A stretch of 64,000 bases of DNA from assembly GCF_004798865.1 (NCBI RefSeq), contig NW_025335641.1:12205177-12269176 (forward strand), read 5' to 3'. The position numbers were made by a program, and so were the translations under genes. Below the pieces are notes generated by a model. That model ran no database searches, was not told the DNA's origin, and saw only the letters and a list, made by a program, of their open reading frames with translations. This DNA comes from Varanus komodoensis (lineage: Eukaryota; Chordata; Lepidosauria; Squamata; Varanidae). Shown piece by piece: positions 1 through 11,963 of the stretch; positions within the stretch are counted from its first letter, which is position 1; every line of letters starts with the position of its first letter.

Positions 1-87
1 TTACTGATACAGGGAGCAACACTGGGTGCCTGTCTCTCTTCCTCTCCCTTCTAGTTCATAAGTTTGTTGTGAGAATTGCGCAAACTG

Positions 88-2300
88 AGCTTCACAAAAG
101 TGGGATGAGATCAAAGGTCCATCCAATCCCAATGTTCAGTTCACAGAGTGGCCAAAGAACTGCCCAAGAGAAACCCACAAGTTGGACATGAGGACAACAG
201 CACCCTTCTCCCTGCAACTGGTGTATATAAGGCATACAGGTGCTAATACTGGAGGTAGCCTATAGCCATATGGACTAGTAGCAATAATCTCCATGGATCT
301 GTCTGATCCCCTTTTAAAGCCACCCAGATTGGTGGCCATTACTACATCTTGCAGACTTTAATTCGACAGCTCAGCAATATGTTGGGTAAGTATTTATTTG
401 TCCCAAGTCTCCCATGAATCAGTTTTACTAAGCATCAGTTCTGTCATGAGCCCCATCCATTTTCTCCACCCCATGCATATTCCTCTACACTAAATTTCTC
501 TCCCTTTCTCTTAGGTAAACATTCCCAGATGTTTCAATCTTTCCTCCTAAGGGAGTAGTTCCAGACCCTTCATGATGCCAGTTGCCCTTTTCTGCATTTT
601 TTCCAAGTCAACAATATTCTTTTTGAGGTGCGGTGATGAGAAATGTACACAGACTTCTAAGTGCATTCACACCATGGATTTCTACACAGGCACTATAATG
701 CAAGTTTTATTTCCAATTCCTTTCCTACTTATACCAAACATGGGCTTCGTCTTTTTCACAGCAATCATTCACAGAGTTGATGTTTCTATCGAGCTGATCA
801 CCACAACCCCAAAATGTGTGTGTGTTTTGTTTTTTTTTGGGGGGGGGGCAGCCACTGCTAGATCAGATCCCGTCAGCTTCTAGGTGAAAGTGGAATTTTT
901 TGCCCCAAGTGCATTACTTTACCCTTGTTTACATTTGTCCTTTTGATGCCCGTTCTTCGTGGAGAGCTCATTTTGGAGCTCTGTGCAATTCCTGTTTGTT
1001 TTAACCACCCAAAATAATTTTGGGTCATTGGCAATCTTGTCCACCTCATTCTTCATTCCCATTTCCAGATCATTTATGCACAAGCTGAAAAGTATTGATC
1101 CCACAATACAGATCCATGAGAGACTCCACATTCCTCCATTGGGAGAATTATCATTTATTCCTACTCTCTGTTTCCTGCTTGCTATTCTTTACTCAGTTAT
1201 TGATCCGTAAAAAAACCCTCCTCTCCTATTCCATGTCTGCTCTGGAGTCTTTGGTGATGGAGTTTGTCAACTGCATTTTGAAAGTCCAGGTAAACAATGT
1301 ATTGTAGATTTCCCTTGTCCCCATCTTTATTGATGCTTTCAAGAACAATGTTTTGCAGAAATCATGTTGATTTATTTTCAGCAGCATTTGCCCTTCTAAA
1401 TTCTTATTATGCTTTCAACCAATTTGTACAGAACACACATTAAAGCTAACTAACCTGTTAGGGAAAAGTTAGGGTTAGGGTTGGGGTTTCCTGGTTAGGA
1501 AAATGGTCCCCGGCTCCTCTTTTAAATATTGGCATTACATGTAATTTAATTGGCCATTCTCCAGCCCCCTGCTAAAGAGACTTATTGTAGAGACATGTTA
1601 TATATTTTTGTTAGAAGATCAGAAATTTTACATCTCAGTTCTTTAACATCTCTAGGATGGGCATCAACTGGGCCCAGTGAGTGATTAACTTTCAATTTGT
1701 CAGTGAGGCTGAAAACTTCATCTTTTGTTACTGCTTTTTGCCTCAGTTCCTCAGACTCTGCTCCTGAACACACAACTCCAGACACAACTCCACCTACTTC
1801 TGCAGTGAAGACGCAAAAAAATCAATTCAAATTCTCTGCAATCTCCTCTTTAATGCTCCTTTAACTCTGTTGTCATGCAGTCCTCCAACTTCCTTGCTAG
1901 CTGGCTTCCTCCTCCTGATTTATTTAATATTTTTTGTTACTGACTTGGATGTTATTAGTAGCATGGTCCTCAGACTGTTTCTTAGCGTTTCGTGTTGGAG
2001 GCTTGCATTTCCTTTGTGCCAGCTTGTTCCTTTTTGTTTTCCTCATCTGGCCAAGGCTTACATTTTCTGAAAGAAACCTTATGAACTCTAAGAGCTTCCC
2101 TAAGTCTGCCCAGTAACTTTGCTAGTGACCCCTTGAAATTGATTCTAGTTTTCCTGGCCTAGCATACACCCCAGCTGAGCTTTGGTTGTTGTGGTTTTGA
2201 GTATCCTCCAAACATTCTGACTCACTTTAATCGCCTTTTAACTTTCCTTTTCACCAGTTTCCTCCCCTCTGGTTGGTTCCATGATCAACCATTCTAGGGC
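88..2300 (-). mobile_element. Old CR1-clade LINE, 3' portion including RT domain
   Basis: Reading the minus strand, this stretch carries decayed pieces of a CR1-type reverse transcriptase. Around 919-1131 the translation shows GSILFSLCINDLE followed by a damaged active-site box (IANDPKL where the family has FADDTKL), then VVKTNRNCTELQ, all in CR1 order. The left part (about 88-560) has the usual CR1 3' region that follows the end of ORF2, and the right part (1300-2300) corresponds to sequence upstream of the RT core. There are many stops and small indels and no long frame, so this is an ancient fixed copy. A short run of TTAGGG-like units near 1470 lies inside it. Exact edges are uncertain because I compared only with remembered family sequence. 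Confidence 0.75.
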
Positions 2301-3021
2301 ACAGTTGTTTAAAGCAATGCAACATGCGTTGATCTAGTCAGTGTTCATTTAAACTGAAAACACCTATTATGAATGGCAAAAACTACAGAAGCAGAACTAT
2401 ATCCACTAAACATAGTCACTTTACTATGTCTACTAAACTATGTTTCATAAATCCCCATAAAAGCCAAGAATTAGACCTCCTGGATTCAAGACCTTATTAT
2501 TTAATTGTTTAATATCTTTAATATAGTAATTAATTTCATTGTTCTGGGAGGTGAAATCAAACTATCACAGTTTCTCTGATCCCCTACTTTCACAAGAGGT
2601 GCTTGCAATTCTTTTTGGTTATTCTAAAGATGCGCCAAGAGGTGGCATATCAAAAGCTTGATTGTGGAGAGACTGCAATGCTGCAATGCACACTCACACA
2701 CCGATCCCTCAGGAATGCTTCCAGTTAAAGAGTTCAGCCAGCTTGAAGCAAGTACCTTGGAAGCTCATTGTTCCTTGTTGCATCACTTCCAGAAAAGGTC
2801 TTGGACAATAGTTAAATTGGGCTGTGGGTGGCTCCATAGCCAACCACAGGGTGAATGGTTATTTCACTTTTCCTGGAAGAATGCTTCTTGAACTCCGTGC
2901 CAAGAATTCAGGAGAAGATTGCACAAGCAGGATCAGTTCCTGCTGCCAATTTCTTTTTAATACATGCTGGTTGTACAAAAAATGAAGGCACTGTTATTAG
3001 CATTCATATTTACATGCCTCC
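2301..3021. other. Unassigned intergenic DNA
   Basis: AT-rich sequence between two CR1 copies. The only open frames are short and show no family motif. I see no gene or clear repeat here. Confidence 0.5.
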
Positions 3022-3865
3022 TTAGAACATAGAAACATAGAGTCAGAAGGGGCTTCCCAGGCCATCTAGTCTGACCCCCAGCTCCAGCCGGCTCCACTCA
3101 TGCCATGCCTACCATGTGCACGTCCAGGCTATCTTTGAACACCCTCACCAATGGGGCTTCAACCACCTCCCCTGGAAGCCCATTCCATACCCTCGGGGTC
3201 CTAAATGTCAGGAAGTGCTTCCTGGCATCCAAACTGAACCCTGGTTCCCTGAGCTTTGCTCTGTTGGAGCGCGTCCTGCCCTCCTATGCAGGGGAGAACA
3301 GGTCTCTGCCCATCTCCATGTGACATCCCCTCACATACCTGTATGTCGCCAACAGATCCCCTCTGAGTCTCCTCCAGGCTGAAGAGACCCCATTCCCTTA
3401 GCCTCGCCTCATACCCCATCCCCTGCAAACCAGCCACCAACCTTGTGGCCCTACGCTGCACTGACTCTAACCTGGCTATATCCTTCCTGTAATGAGGGGC
3501 CCAAAACTGAGCACAGTACTCCAGTTGCGGGCGCACCAGAGTCATATAGAGTGGTAGTAATACCTCTTTCGATCTAGAAGCCACACTTCTGGCTATGCAA
3601 CCAAGGGTGGCATTTGCCCTCTTGACTGCCGCATCACACTCCTGACTCATGTTTAGCCTGCAGTAAACCAGCACCCTGAGGTCCCTTTCACAAGTGCTGC
3701 TCTCCAGCCACTTGTCACCTAACCTGTACTTATGACACCCATTCCTATGCCCCAAGTGCAAGACCTTGCACTTATCCACATTGAACGCCATCCTGTTGTC
3801 TCCTGCCCACTTCCATAGTCTGTCCAGATCCTTCTGGATCTGGAGTAGCTGCTCCTTAGTTGTGG
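3022..3865 (-). mobile_element. CR1 LINE, 5'-truncated 3' end
   Basis: The minus strand encodes the C-terminal part of a CR1 ORF2: MAFNVDKCKVLHLGH, then LESSTCERDLRVLV, YCAQFWAPHYRKDIARLESV and LFSLEETQRG (3201-3791 is open for 196 codons). The 3' end at about 3022 has the CR1-type short repeated octamer (TTCTATGT-like units, seen as cttagaacatagaaacatag on the plus strand). The copy is closely similar to the longer CR1 at 9512-11963, and it stops on the 5' side just after the region encoding the residues downstream of the RT active site. It is a typical 5'-truncated insertion and is non-autonomous. Confidence 0.9.
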
Positions 3866-5071
3866 AGGAGGTACCTTATTCCACAGCTAAAAGTCTCCTG
3901 TTTAGGAATAAGGGATATTTGGGTGGCTAACACAGAATCTATCTGCTGTCCCGATTTCTCACATCTTTTCATGTGTAGGGGTTCCCAAGCCCAGCTGCCA
4001 TGAAGATTACAGCAGGGGCAACTCCAGTTGCTGCTTCAGCGAATGCCAACATGGGATGGTGCAGTGTGAAGGCTGTGGGGTGAGCTGGAAGACTTCTTTG
4101 GGTTGGGCTTTGTCAACCTGTAAACAAATGGGTTTGGAATGTTTGTGTAGAAACAGACGTGCCTCAAGGAAGACAGTTGGAATACAGCTCATTCTGGCCA
4201 GACATAACAACTCTGTGATAGATTTTGCGAACTGGGAAACATGTTGTTCCTTCCCACCCCATGAATCTTGCTAATGCAGCTGTTTAAAATCAGTGCCAGC
4301 CATTTAAATACTTGTATGAGCAAAGTGGTCTTTCATAAACAAAATAAACTAAGAATCCATTACATAAGTATGACAGAGAAACTATGAGTCCAGCTTCCCA
4401 AATCTTGTCGGACACATTCCAGCAAAAGTTGTGCAATTTTACATTAAATGGGAGAATTAAACTGTTGCTTACATATCTTTCATGGAAAGGAGCAGGCTTA
4501 CTTCTGGCCAGTTCATGCTTTTGGTTCACATTAAATATTTCAAAAATATTTTGAATCCTAACTATGGTGAAAGAACTTCTGTAAAGCCAGTCTATAGATA
4601 CTTGTGGTTGCTGCTGTTATTCCTTTTACATTTGTGTTTTTATATGGGCATATAGTTTGTTGACCTATTTTTACCTTTTTTTATGATGATTGACACTTTA
4701 ATTCTGGCTTGTGGTGGCCTTTGGCTATAAGCAAGAACTATTTTTTTTCTTTGCCCTAATATGTAAGATTTCTCCACAGCCTGTGCTCTGTCTATTTGAT
4801 CTTCAGTTTAGCAAACAAACCGGACATTCAAATAGAGCATTTAATCAAATTTGATCCTGGGGCATCTTTTTTTTTCTTTTAGATTTCTACATTTTCCTGT
4901 GCTAGCTGAATATTTGCACTTAATCATCCCCGATCTGACAGTAACTATATTGCTTCTAAACAATCAGGGTAAAATGATTAAGGCTGAAATTTTATGCAAT
5001 TCGCAATTATGCTTCCTGGAGCTTGTTAGAAGTCATAGGGCTCTTTTCTGACTAAACTCGAGTATTTATTT
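3866..5071. other. Unassigned intergenic DNA
   Basis: No gene or repeat family recognised. Short open frames on both strands have no motif. The T-rich tracts near 4670-4750 and 4868-4880 are ordinary. Confidence 0.5.
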
Positions 5072-6845
5072 ATTTATTTATTTAGAACATTTTTATGCCG
5101 CCCCATTCGCAAAAAGCCTCGGGGCAGCTTACAAAACAAATAAACAATCATACATTTAACCTTAAAAATCTGGAGACATCTCAGCACAGATATAAAAACC
5201 TATAAATGCAATCAACAATTAACAATTAAAATATCGTTTAAATAAAAAGGTCTTGGCCTGGTGCCGAAAAACAAATAACGACAGCGCCAGGCGGACCTCT
5301 CTGGGGAGCGCATTCCATAGGTTGGGCGCCACCGCAGGGAAGGCCCTCCTCTGGATACTCACCCTCCTAATATCTTTCACGGAAGGTTCCCGTAGAAGGG
5401 CCTCTGCCGCTGATCTCAAGGGGCGGGAGGGCATATATGGACGCAAACGCTCCTTTAGATAACTAGGTCCCAAGCCGTTAAGGGCTTTATAGGTGATAAC
5501 CAACACCCTGAATTGGGCCTGGACTTCAATGGGAAGCCAGTGAAGCTGACGGAGGACTGGGGTTACATGAGAACAATGCCCAGTCCCTGTCAGCAACCTG
5601 GCAGCTCTGTTTTGCACCAATTGAAGTATCTGGACCATCTTCAAGGACAGCCCCACGTAGAGCGCGTTACAGAAATCCAACCAGGAAGTCACCAATGCAT
5701 GTGTCACTGTCGCCAGGCAATCGTTCTCCAGGTAGGGACGCAGCTGATGGATCAGCCAAAGCTGAAGGAAAGCGCTCCTCACCACTGCCATCACCTGAGC
5801 TTCTAATGATAGCTCTGGGTCGAGGAGCACTCCCAAGCTGCGAACCCTGTCCCTAAGAGGGAATGCAACCACATTCAGGACAAGGTCCAGGTCCCCTACC
5901 CCAAAGCCTGAACCACCTACCAGCAGGACCTCCGTCTTGTCTGGATTGAGCTTCAGTTTATTGGCCCTCATCCAGCCCATTACCTCGGCCAGGCACCAGT
6001 TCAGTTCAGCCACTGCCTCACCTGGATTAATTGAAAACGAGAGGTAGAGCTGGATGTCATCAGCATACTGATGACTCCACAGCCCAAACTTCCTAATGAC
6101 CTCTCCCAGCGGTTTCATGTTGATGTTGAATAGCAAGGGGGACAAAATGGACCCCTGCGGAACTCCATGGCATAACTGCCATGGCGCAGAGCCATAGTCC
6201 CTCAGCACCACCTTCTGCAATCAGCCATTGAGAGAGGAGCAGAACCACTGCCAAGCAGTGCCTCCAATTCCCAGTCCCGTCAGCCTATCCAGGAGGATAC
6301 CATGGTCGATGGTATCGAAAGCCACTGAGAGGACCAGGAGGACCAACAGGGATGCACTTCCCCTGTCTCTCTCCCTGCTCAGGTCATCATACAGGGCGAC
6401 CAAGGCAGATTCAGTACCGTACCCGGGTCTGAAGCCGGACTGAAATGGATCCAGATAATCAGTCTCATCCAAGAGTGCTTGCAGTTGTCCCGCCACCACC
6501 CGCTCTAACACCTTGCCCAAGAACGGCTTGTTGGCCACCGGTCTGTGATTGGTGGCCATCTCTGGATCCAGGGATGCCTTCTTTAGGACTGGCCGGACTA
6601 CCGCCTCCTTTAAAGGGGCAGGTACCTGACCATCCCTCAGAGAGGCGTTGACAACCTCCAGGATCCAGGTCCCTAGACCGTGCTTGGCTTTGTTAAGTAG
6701 CTAAGATGGGCAAGGGTCCAGTAAGCAGGTGGTGGGACGTACTTGTCCAAGCACCTTGTCCACATCATCAGGCGGCAACAACTGAAACTCATCCCTGTAG
6801 GATTGTCCTTTAGCTTGCTGTACAGAGTCATTAACCTTCTGAGTG
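5072..6845 (-). mobile_element. L2-type LINE with nearly open reverse transcriptase
   Basis: On the minus strand the frame 6559 to 5219 encodes most of an L2-type reverse transcriptase and its C-terminal region. Motifs in order are RPVANKPFLGKVLERVVAG, DETDYLDPFQSGFRPGYGTE, VAFDTIDHGILLDRL, GVPQGSILSPLLFN, the catalytic box YADDIQLYLSF, LVTSWLDFCNALYVG, LLTGTGHCSHVTPVL and the end NLWNALPREVRLALS...FKRYFNC. The YADD aspartates are intact. The two open parts (6559-6221 and 6220-5219) share one frame and are separated by a single TGA. The 3' end carries a (TATT)n tail at 5073-5090. No endonuclease is present, so this is a 5'-truncated but fairly young copy. Assignment to L2 rather than a sister clade is from memory of the FADD/YADD-QLYLSF style. 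Confidence 0.88.
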
Positions 6846-7190
6846 CAGCATGAATGAGGTTTCTCTGTCCTGTTGATATAGGTAGTTACGTAAGTGCCAA
6901 TCTAGGATTCTACACTTCTGGTGTTCAGTGGAAGCCGAGAGGCTTGTTTTTAATAGCATCCAAGGGCTAGGGATGACCCATTGGTAAGTTGCTCCATGTT
7001 CAAAAGAAATTGTTGTGGCTGATTAGCTGCAGTTTCATCCAGATGATACTTTGAGATGCTTGAAAAAGTGAGATGCTTTTTCCATGAAGGTGGCAATTCA
7101 AGGAATTCTTGGCTTGTCAAAACTAGGGGCAGCGTACTTCTCCAGGGAGGATCGGGAAGCAGACTTCTTGCGCACGTGTGCCAGCACAGA
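6846..7190. other. Unassigned intergenic DNA
   Basis: Sequence between the L2 copy and a short quasi-palindromic element. No motif or repeat recognised. The true 5' edge of the L2 copy could extend a little into it. Confidence 0.4.
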
Positions 7191-7302
7191 CCCCCTCCCA
7201 GGCCTGGCGTCCTCCAGATGTTTCAGACCACAAACCCCAGCCATGGGCCCTGCTGGCTGGAGGTGGTGGGAGTTGCCACCCAAAAGCCCTGGAAGACACA
7301 AG
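7190..7302. repeat. Short quasi-palindromic interspersed element
   Basis: One of six similar copies in this window. The element opens with a 'ctccagatgttt..gac..caaa' half and ends with the inverse 'gggagttg..acccaaaagccctgg' half around a 'ccatgggccctgctggct' centre. This fold-back layout is common in squamate genomes and suggests a non-autonomous DNA transposon. I cannot name the family. Confidence 0.55.
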
Positions 7303-8168
7303 TTTGCAGGAGGTTGTTACAAGCTGCAGCTGTTCTTCAAAGGCACTGGGCGCCTGCTGGGCTCAGTAGTTCCTGGCACTGAACGTTAGTGGGCATGTGG
7401 CACTGCCAGCTGGCTTCTTCAACTAGCTCATGATGGTGGCTTCCTTGTGATGTCAGGGGGCAGATTCATGAGTGATTGCTGGTCCTATTTGCTGAACTAA
7501 AAAACACCAAGTCATGTGCTTTCCAGCTGTTGGTGGGAAAAACTGTTTTGGCGAGACTGTGAGATCCCATCGAGTATTCCTTGGGGCTCTGTGATGCTTG
7601 CCTCTGTTGGGTTCTCTTCTCCAATTTAATTCCCCTTGGGACCTTGCCTAGTTTTCAGCTGCATAGTCAACTTTTGTCAACTTTCTCCAGTATTTGGGAG
7701 GTGGAAATGAGAAAAGAGGTTGACCCTAGCATGGCTAAACCTTTCTCTTGTGCCTTGTCAAACTTTAAAGTCACCCCAGGATGAATCTTACCACGAGGCA
7801 GTATAAGTTAGCTTCCTCAGGCAGTGCACACATGGTGTTTTGAAAAGAAAGCCGTTTGCTCATTATTTCATCTTTTAGGATTGTATTTCTATTGTCGGAT
7901 GGGGACAATAGAATGTTTGTCCCCAACAGAATGGGGACAAACACAAAAAATAGTGTTTGTGGCATTTCTATTTCAGGTGAATTTGCTTAGCTTGGGCTTT
8001 AGCGTGCACACTGAGTTGCATAGAAGAGGTGCAATTTGCAAACAAATTTGCAAACAAATAGCATGAGCTGGCTCAGCATTTAGCAAATACATTAGTCTAT
8101 TCTACTAGTAGCTGAATGGGCATCGCAGTACAAAACTTCTGCAGGGCATTAGGTCAGTGAAGGCTGTT
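7303..8168. other. Unassigned intergenic DNA
   Basis: No gene, RNA or known repeat recognised. A small local duplication of 'gtttgt..ccccaacagaatggggacaa' type sequence occurs near 7900-7950. Confidence 0.45.
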
Positions 8169-8306
8169 GTAAAGCAGGGATGGCCTTCCAGAGGTTGTTG
8201 GACTGTACCTCCCATCATCCCACACCATTGGTAGTGCTGGCTCGGGCTGATAGGAATGGCAGTCCTGCAAAATCTGGAAGACATGTTGCTAGTCCCTGAT
8301 TTAGAG
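8169..8306. repeat. Short quasi-palindromic interspersed element
   Basis: Same family as 7190-7302: 'cagggatggccttccagaggttgttggac' style start (plus strand) and an inverse end with 'cctgcaaaatctggaag' before 'gtccctga'. It is diverged, and the family is unnamed. Confidence 0.5.
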
Positions 8307-8394
8307 CAAGGATAGCCTGCTCCTGTCTTCCTGGAGGCAGCTCTGTTCTCCACACGTGGTCCCGGGGGCAGCGTCTAACCTTATTGTGGTTAGC

Positions 8395-8508
8395 CAGACT
8401 CTGCAGCAGCAAGGGGGGACCTAATGTTGTTGGACAGCAGCTTAAATCCATTGGCCACGCTAGCTGGGCCTGTTGGAAATTGGTGTCCAGTAACATCTGT
8501 AGCTTTTC
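8395..8508. repeat. Short quasi-palindromic interspersed element, second copy
   Basis: A further diverged member about 90 bases from the previous one. It has 'gttgttggacagca' near the start, 'ccattggccacgctagctgg' in the centre and 'ccagtaacatctgtag' at the end. Confidence 0.45.
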
Positions 8509-8644
8509 CATTTCTGACCTATTGCAAAATGAGTGTCGCCTCTCAGGGGCAGCAGCTTCACAAGCATTTGACTGGGATATGAGGTCTGTGATTCAGAGAG
8601 GGGGAGTTCATCGTGCATTCCAAAGGCAGAATGGCAGAGCCAAG

Positions 8645-9310
8645 TCGTGTTCTGTGCTTTCAATCATCGCTGATTTATGGTGCCCCTATGAATAAGTGGG
8701 CTCCAAATTGTCCTTGTTAGACTGGCTCAACTCGTCTAAAGTCTGTTGCTTCCTTCATGGAACTGATCCATCTCATATCTGGCCTTTCTCCTCTTCCTCT
8801 GCCTTCAGCTCATCCTAGCGTTGTCTTCTCCAGTGAGTTCTGCCTTCTCATGATGTGCCTGGTGTACATCAGCCTCGGTTTCACTATTTTTGCTTCCAGG
8901 GCAAGTTCCAGGTTGCTTTGATCGAGGACCCACTTGTTCCTCTTTCCATCAGTCCAGGCTATTCACAAGCTCTTCTCCAGCCCCATGTTTCAAATGCATC
9001 AGTTTACCTAAGAACATAAAAAGCCACGTTGAATCAGACAAAGGGTCCATCAAGCCGGCACGTCTTACACACAGTGGCAAACTAGCTGCCCACAGGATCC
9101 CTTAAGCAGGATGGGTGTAAGACCTCTGCCTGCCTAAGCTCCTCACCAGCTGGTGTATGCAGGATGCCACCTCTGGCGAAGGAGGTGGCACATAGCCAGC
9201 AAGGTTGGTAGCCACTGAGAGCCTCCTTCCTCACAAGGCTTCCTGTCAGCTGTCCTCACTATCCAGCTTTCATACCCATGCAGAGTGATCAGAGATTGTA
9301 CAGTAATGCA
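8645..9310 (-). mobile_element. RTE/Bov-B-like LINE ORF2 C-terminus, split by a CR1 tail
   Basis: Reading the minus strand of 8700-8880, the translation gives RHIMRRQNSLEKT, then RPDMRWISSMKEAT. This is the C-terminal 'GHIMRRxxSLEKTxMLG...KRKRGRPxxRWIDSIKE' signature of Bov-B-like RTE LINEs. The homologous sequence runs to about 8997, is interrupted by foreign sequence (8998-9235), and resumes at about 9236-9310 with the adjoining part of the same consensus. Frame breaks are frequent. The end motif is equivalent to that in the separate Bov-B piece at 19862-20090. Confidence 0.65.
8998..9235 (-). mobile_element. CR1-type LINE 3' tail inserted in RTE fragment
   Basis: The plus strand begins 'aagaacataaaaagccacgt', the reverse complement of the 3' end of a CR1-type LINE. 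It continues with the 'cagtggcaaac..ctgcccacaggatccc' segment shared with copies at 26533-26745 and 58312-58520. It sits exactly between two parts of an older RTE fragment, so it is a later insertion. Confidence 0.65.
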
Positions 9311-9399
9311 CTAAAATTAAAAATTTAGTACCCCTGGGGACTTGCTGCTGTTTTTCTTGAAAAACTGAGGTATGAGCCATTTGTGCTACACTTTAATTT

Positions 9400-9463
9400 A
9401 AAATTGGTAGAGATCTGGAAGTCCAGCAAAATTGGTAGAGATTTGGAAGTCCAGCAAAATTGC
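9400..9463. repeat. Local tandem duplication, 28-bp unit
   Basis: A 28-base unit beginning aaaattggtagagat occurs at 9400-9427 and again at 9428-9455 with one difference, followed by the first bases of a third copy. A second small duplication ('ccagattctaagg') follows at about 9477-9505, just before the CR1 insertion. Confidence 0.85.
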
Positions 9464-9511
9464 TTTGAGGACCGTGCCAGATTCTAAGGTTATCCAGATT
9501 CTAAGGATATC

Positions 9512-11963
9512 TCAGGGGAGAGGCACAGTAATTATGGGGGATTTCAATCTCCCGGATATTAGTTGAGAGATTCACTCGGCGGTGACAGCCAGGTCATGTC
9601 GCTTCCTAGAGTCTATAGAGGGAGGGTTTTTCACACAGAGGGTCCGAGAGGTGACAATGGGGGGAAACATCCTTGACTTGGTCTTGACCAATAGAGAGAA
9701 GCTGATAGATGAAGTACAGATTAGGGGAGCTCTGGATGCGAGTGATCACTCCATCCTTTGCTTTGAGATCAGGGGACTGGGGACGTGCAGCAGGTCGAGC
9801 ACTAGAAGCTGGGACTTCAAGAGGGCCAACTTTGGCCAACTGAAGGCCAGACTGGGGAAAGTCTCCTGGGATAGGTTACTGGAAGGTAAGCGAGTTGAGG
9901 AGAGGTGGATGGCACTCAAAAGGGAGGTTTTGGAGGTGCAAGCCTTGATGATACCTCTAGTTAGTAAGGTGGGGAGGCGGAGGACAGCGCCGCCATGGAT
10001 GTGAAAGGAGGTGGTTAGAGGGATTAGATGAAAGAGGAACCTTTGTAGGAAATGGGTACTGGGGCAAATAGACAAAAGGGTATACCGGGAGGAGGAGGCC
10101 CGTTGCAGAAGGATTCTTCGCAAGGCTAAGGCTGATTATGAGCTGAGACTTGCCCAGAATATCAAGAGCAACAAAAAGGGCTTCTTTCAGCATGTAAATA
10201 AGAATAGGAAGGGGAGACAAGTGGTGGGACCACTAAATAAGGAGGAAGGAGATCCAGAGACTGATATGAGGGAACAGGCACAGATGCTAAATGACTATGT
10301 TGCCTCTGTGTTCTCCCCAAAACAGGACGGGGGATATCCGCATAGGAGATTAGATGAGGCTGGGGACTTAGGGGCACAGATTAGAGTCACCCCCCTTGAA
10401 GTCGAGGGGCTCCTCAGGGCATTGGACATTACAAAGGTGCCAGGCCCTGACGGGTTACACCCGAGAGCACTTAGAGAGTTGGCAGGGGTTCTTTCACGCC
10501 CGCTCGTCTCCATTTTTGAGGCCTCGTGGAGAACGGGTGAAGTTCCAGAGGACTGGAGGGTGGCATCAGTGGTCTGAATTTTCAAAAAGGGTAGTAGAAG
10601 GGACATGGGGAATTACAGACCTGTTAGCCTTACGTCCATTGTAGGAAAAACAATGGAAAGACACATCATAGAGAGAGATCAAGTGATGCTAGATAGGGAA
10701 GGGTGGCTGACAGCCATACAACCCGGCTTCCGCAAAAACAGGTCCTGCCAGAAAAACCTTGTGGAATTCTATGACAAGGTTTCGAGATGGCTAGATGGAG
10801 GGGATGCAGTGGATGTGCTATACCTGGATTTCAGCAAGGCCTTTGACAAAGTGCCCCATGATATCCTGGTGGAGAAACTGAGGAGTTTTGGGATACACCA
10901 AAGCACTGTTCAGTGGATTAGGGCATGGTTGACTGACCGAAAGCAGAGGGTTAGGGTTAGCGGGGAATCATCAGGATGGAGACCAGTGACAAGCGGGGTC
11001 CCCCAGGGCTCTGTCCTGGGGCCGATCCTATTTAATATTTTCATAAATGACATGGAAGAAGGGGTGAACAGTCTGCTGATCAAATTCGCAGACAATACTA
11101 AAACTGGGGCAGTGGCCACAACTGAGGAGCAGGTACTCCAGATCCAAAAGGATCTGGACAGGCTATGGAAGTGGGCAGGAGACAACAGGATGGCGTTCAA
11201 TGTAGATAAGTGCAAGGTCTTGCACTTGGGGCATATGAATAAGGGTCATAAGTACAGGTTAGGGGACAAGTGGCTGGAGAGCAGCACTTGTGAAAGGGAC
11301 CTCGGGGTGCTGGTTGACTGCAGGCTAACCATGAGTCAGCAGTGTGATGTGGTGGTTAAAAGCGCAAACGTCACCCTTGGTTGCATAGCCAGAAGTGTGG
11401 CTTCTAGATCGAGAGAGGTATTACTACCACTCTGTACGACTCTGGTGTGTCTGCAACTGGATTATTGTGCTCAGTTTTGGGCCCCTCATTACAGAAAGGA
11501 TATAGCCAGGTTAGAGTCAGTGCAGCGTAGAGCCACAAGGTTGGTGGCCAGTTTGCAGGGGATGGGGTATGAGGTGAGACTGAGGGAAATGGGTCTCTTC
11601 AGCCTGGAGGAGACTCAGAGGGGATATATTGGTGACATACAGGTATGTGAGGGGATGTCACATGGAGACGGGTAGAGACCTGTTCTCCCCTGCAGAGGAA
11701 GGCAGGATGCGCCCCAACGGAGGAAAGCTCAGGGAACCAAGTTTCCATTTAGATGCCAGGAAGCACTTCCTGACAGTTGGGACCCCGAGCGTGTGGAATG
11801 GGCTTCCACGAGAGGTCGTTGAGGCCCCATCGGTGCGGGTGTTCAAGGATAGGCTGGATATGCACATGGTGGGCATGTCGTGAGCGGAGCCGGCTGGTGC
11901 CAGAGGTCAGACTAGATGGCCTGGGAGGCCCCTTCTGACTTGCTCTGTTTCTCTGTTTCTATG
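9512..11963 (+). mobile_element. CR1 LINE with endonuclease C-part and full RT domain
   Basis: This is the longest LINE copy here. The plus-strand frame shows the endonuclease end (GDFNLPDI near 9537, GGNILDLVLTN, DASDHSILCFEIRG). A linker with VPGPDGLHPRALRELA follows, then a 356-codon open RT stretch (10605-11675) containing NYRPVSLTSIVGKTMERHI, VDVLYLDFSKAFDKVPH, GVPQGSVLGPILFNIFINDM and MAFNVDKCKVLHLGH. The 9582, 10221 and 10605 open parts are all in one frame, separated only by a few stops. The frame shifts near 11670, where the last piece (SVWNGLPREVVEAPS) is in another frame. The catalytic box reads FADN instead of FADD, so the RT is dead. The 3' end has CTGTTTCT/TATG-type octamers at 11941-11963. 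The copy is 5'-truncated and lacks ORF1 and the front of the endonuclease. Confidence 0.93.

Noticed and set aside
1460-1490. TTAGGG-like units resembling a telomeric repeat
   Set aside because: Only about two units, embedded in an old CR1 copy. Chance or local drift is a better explanation than an interstitial telomere.
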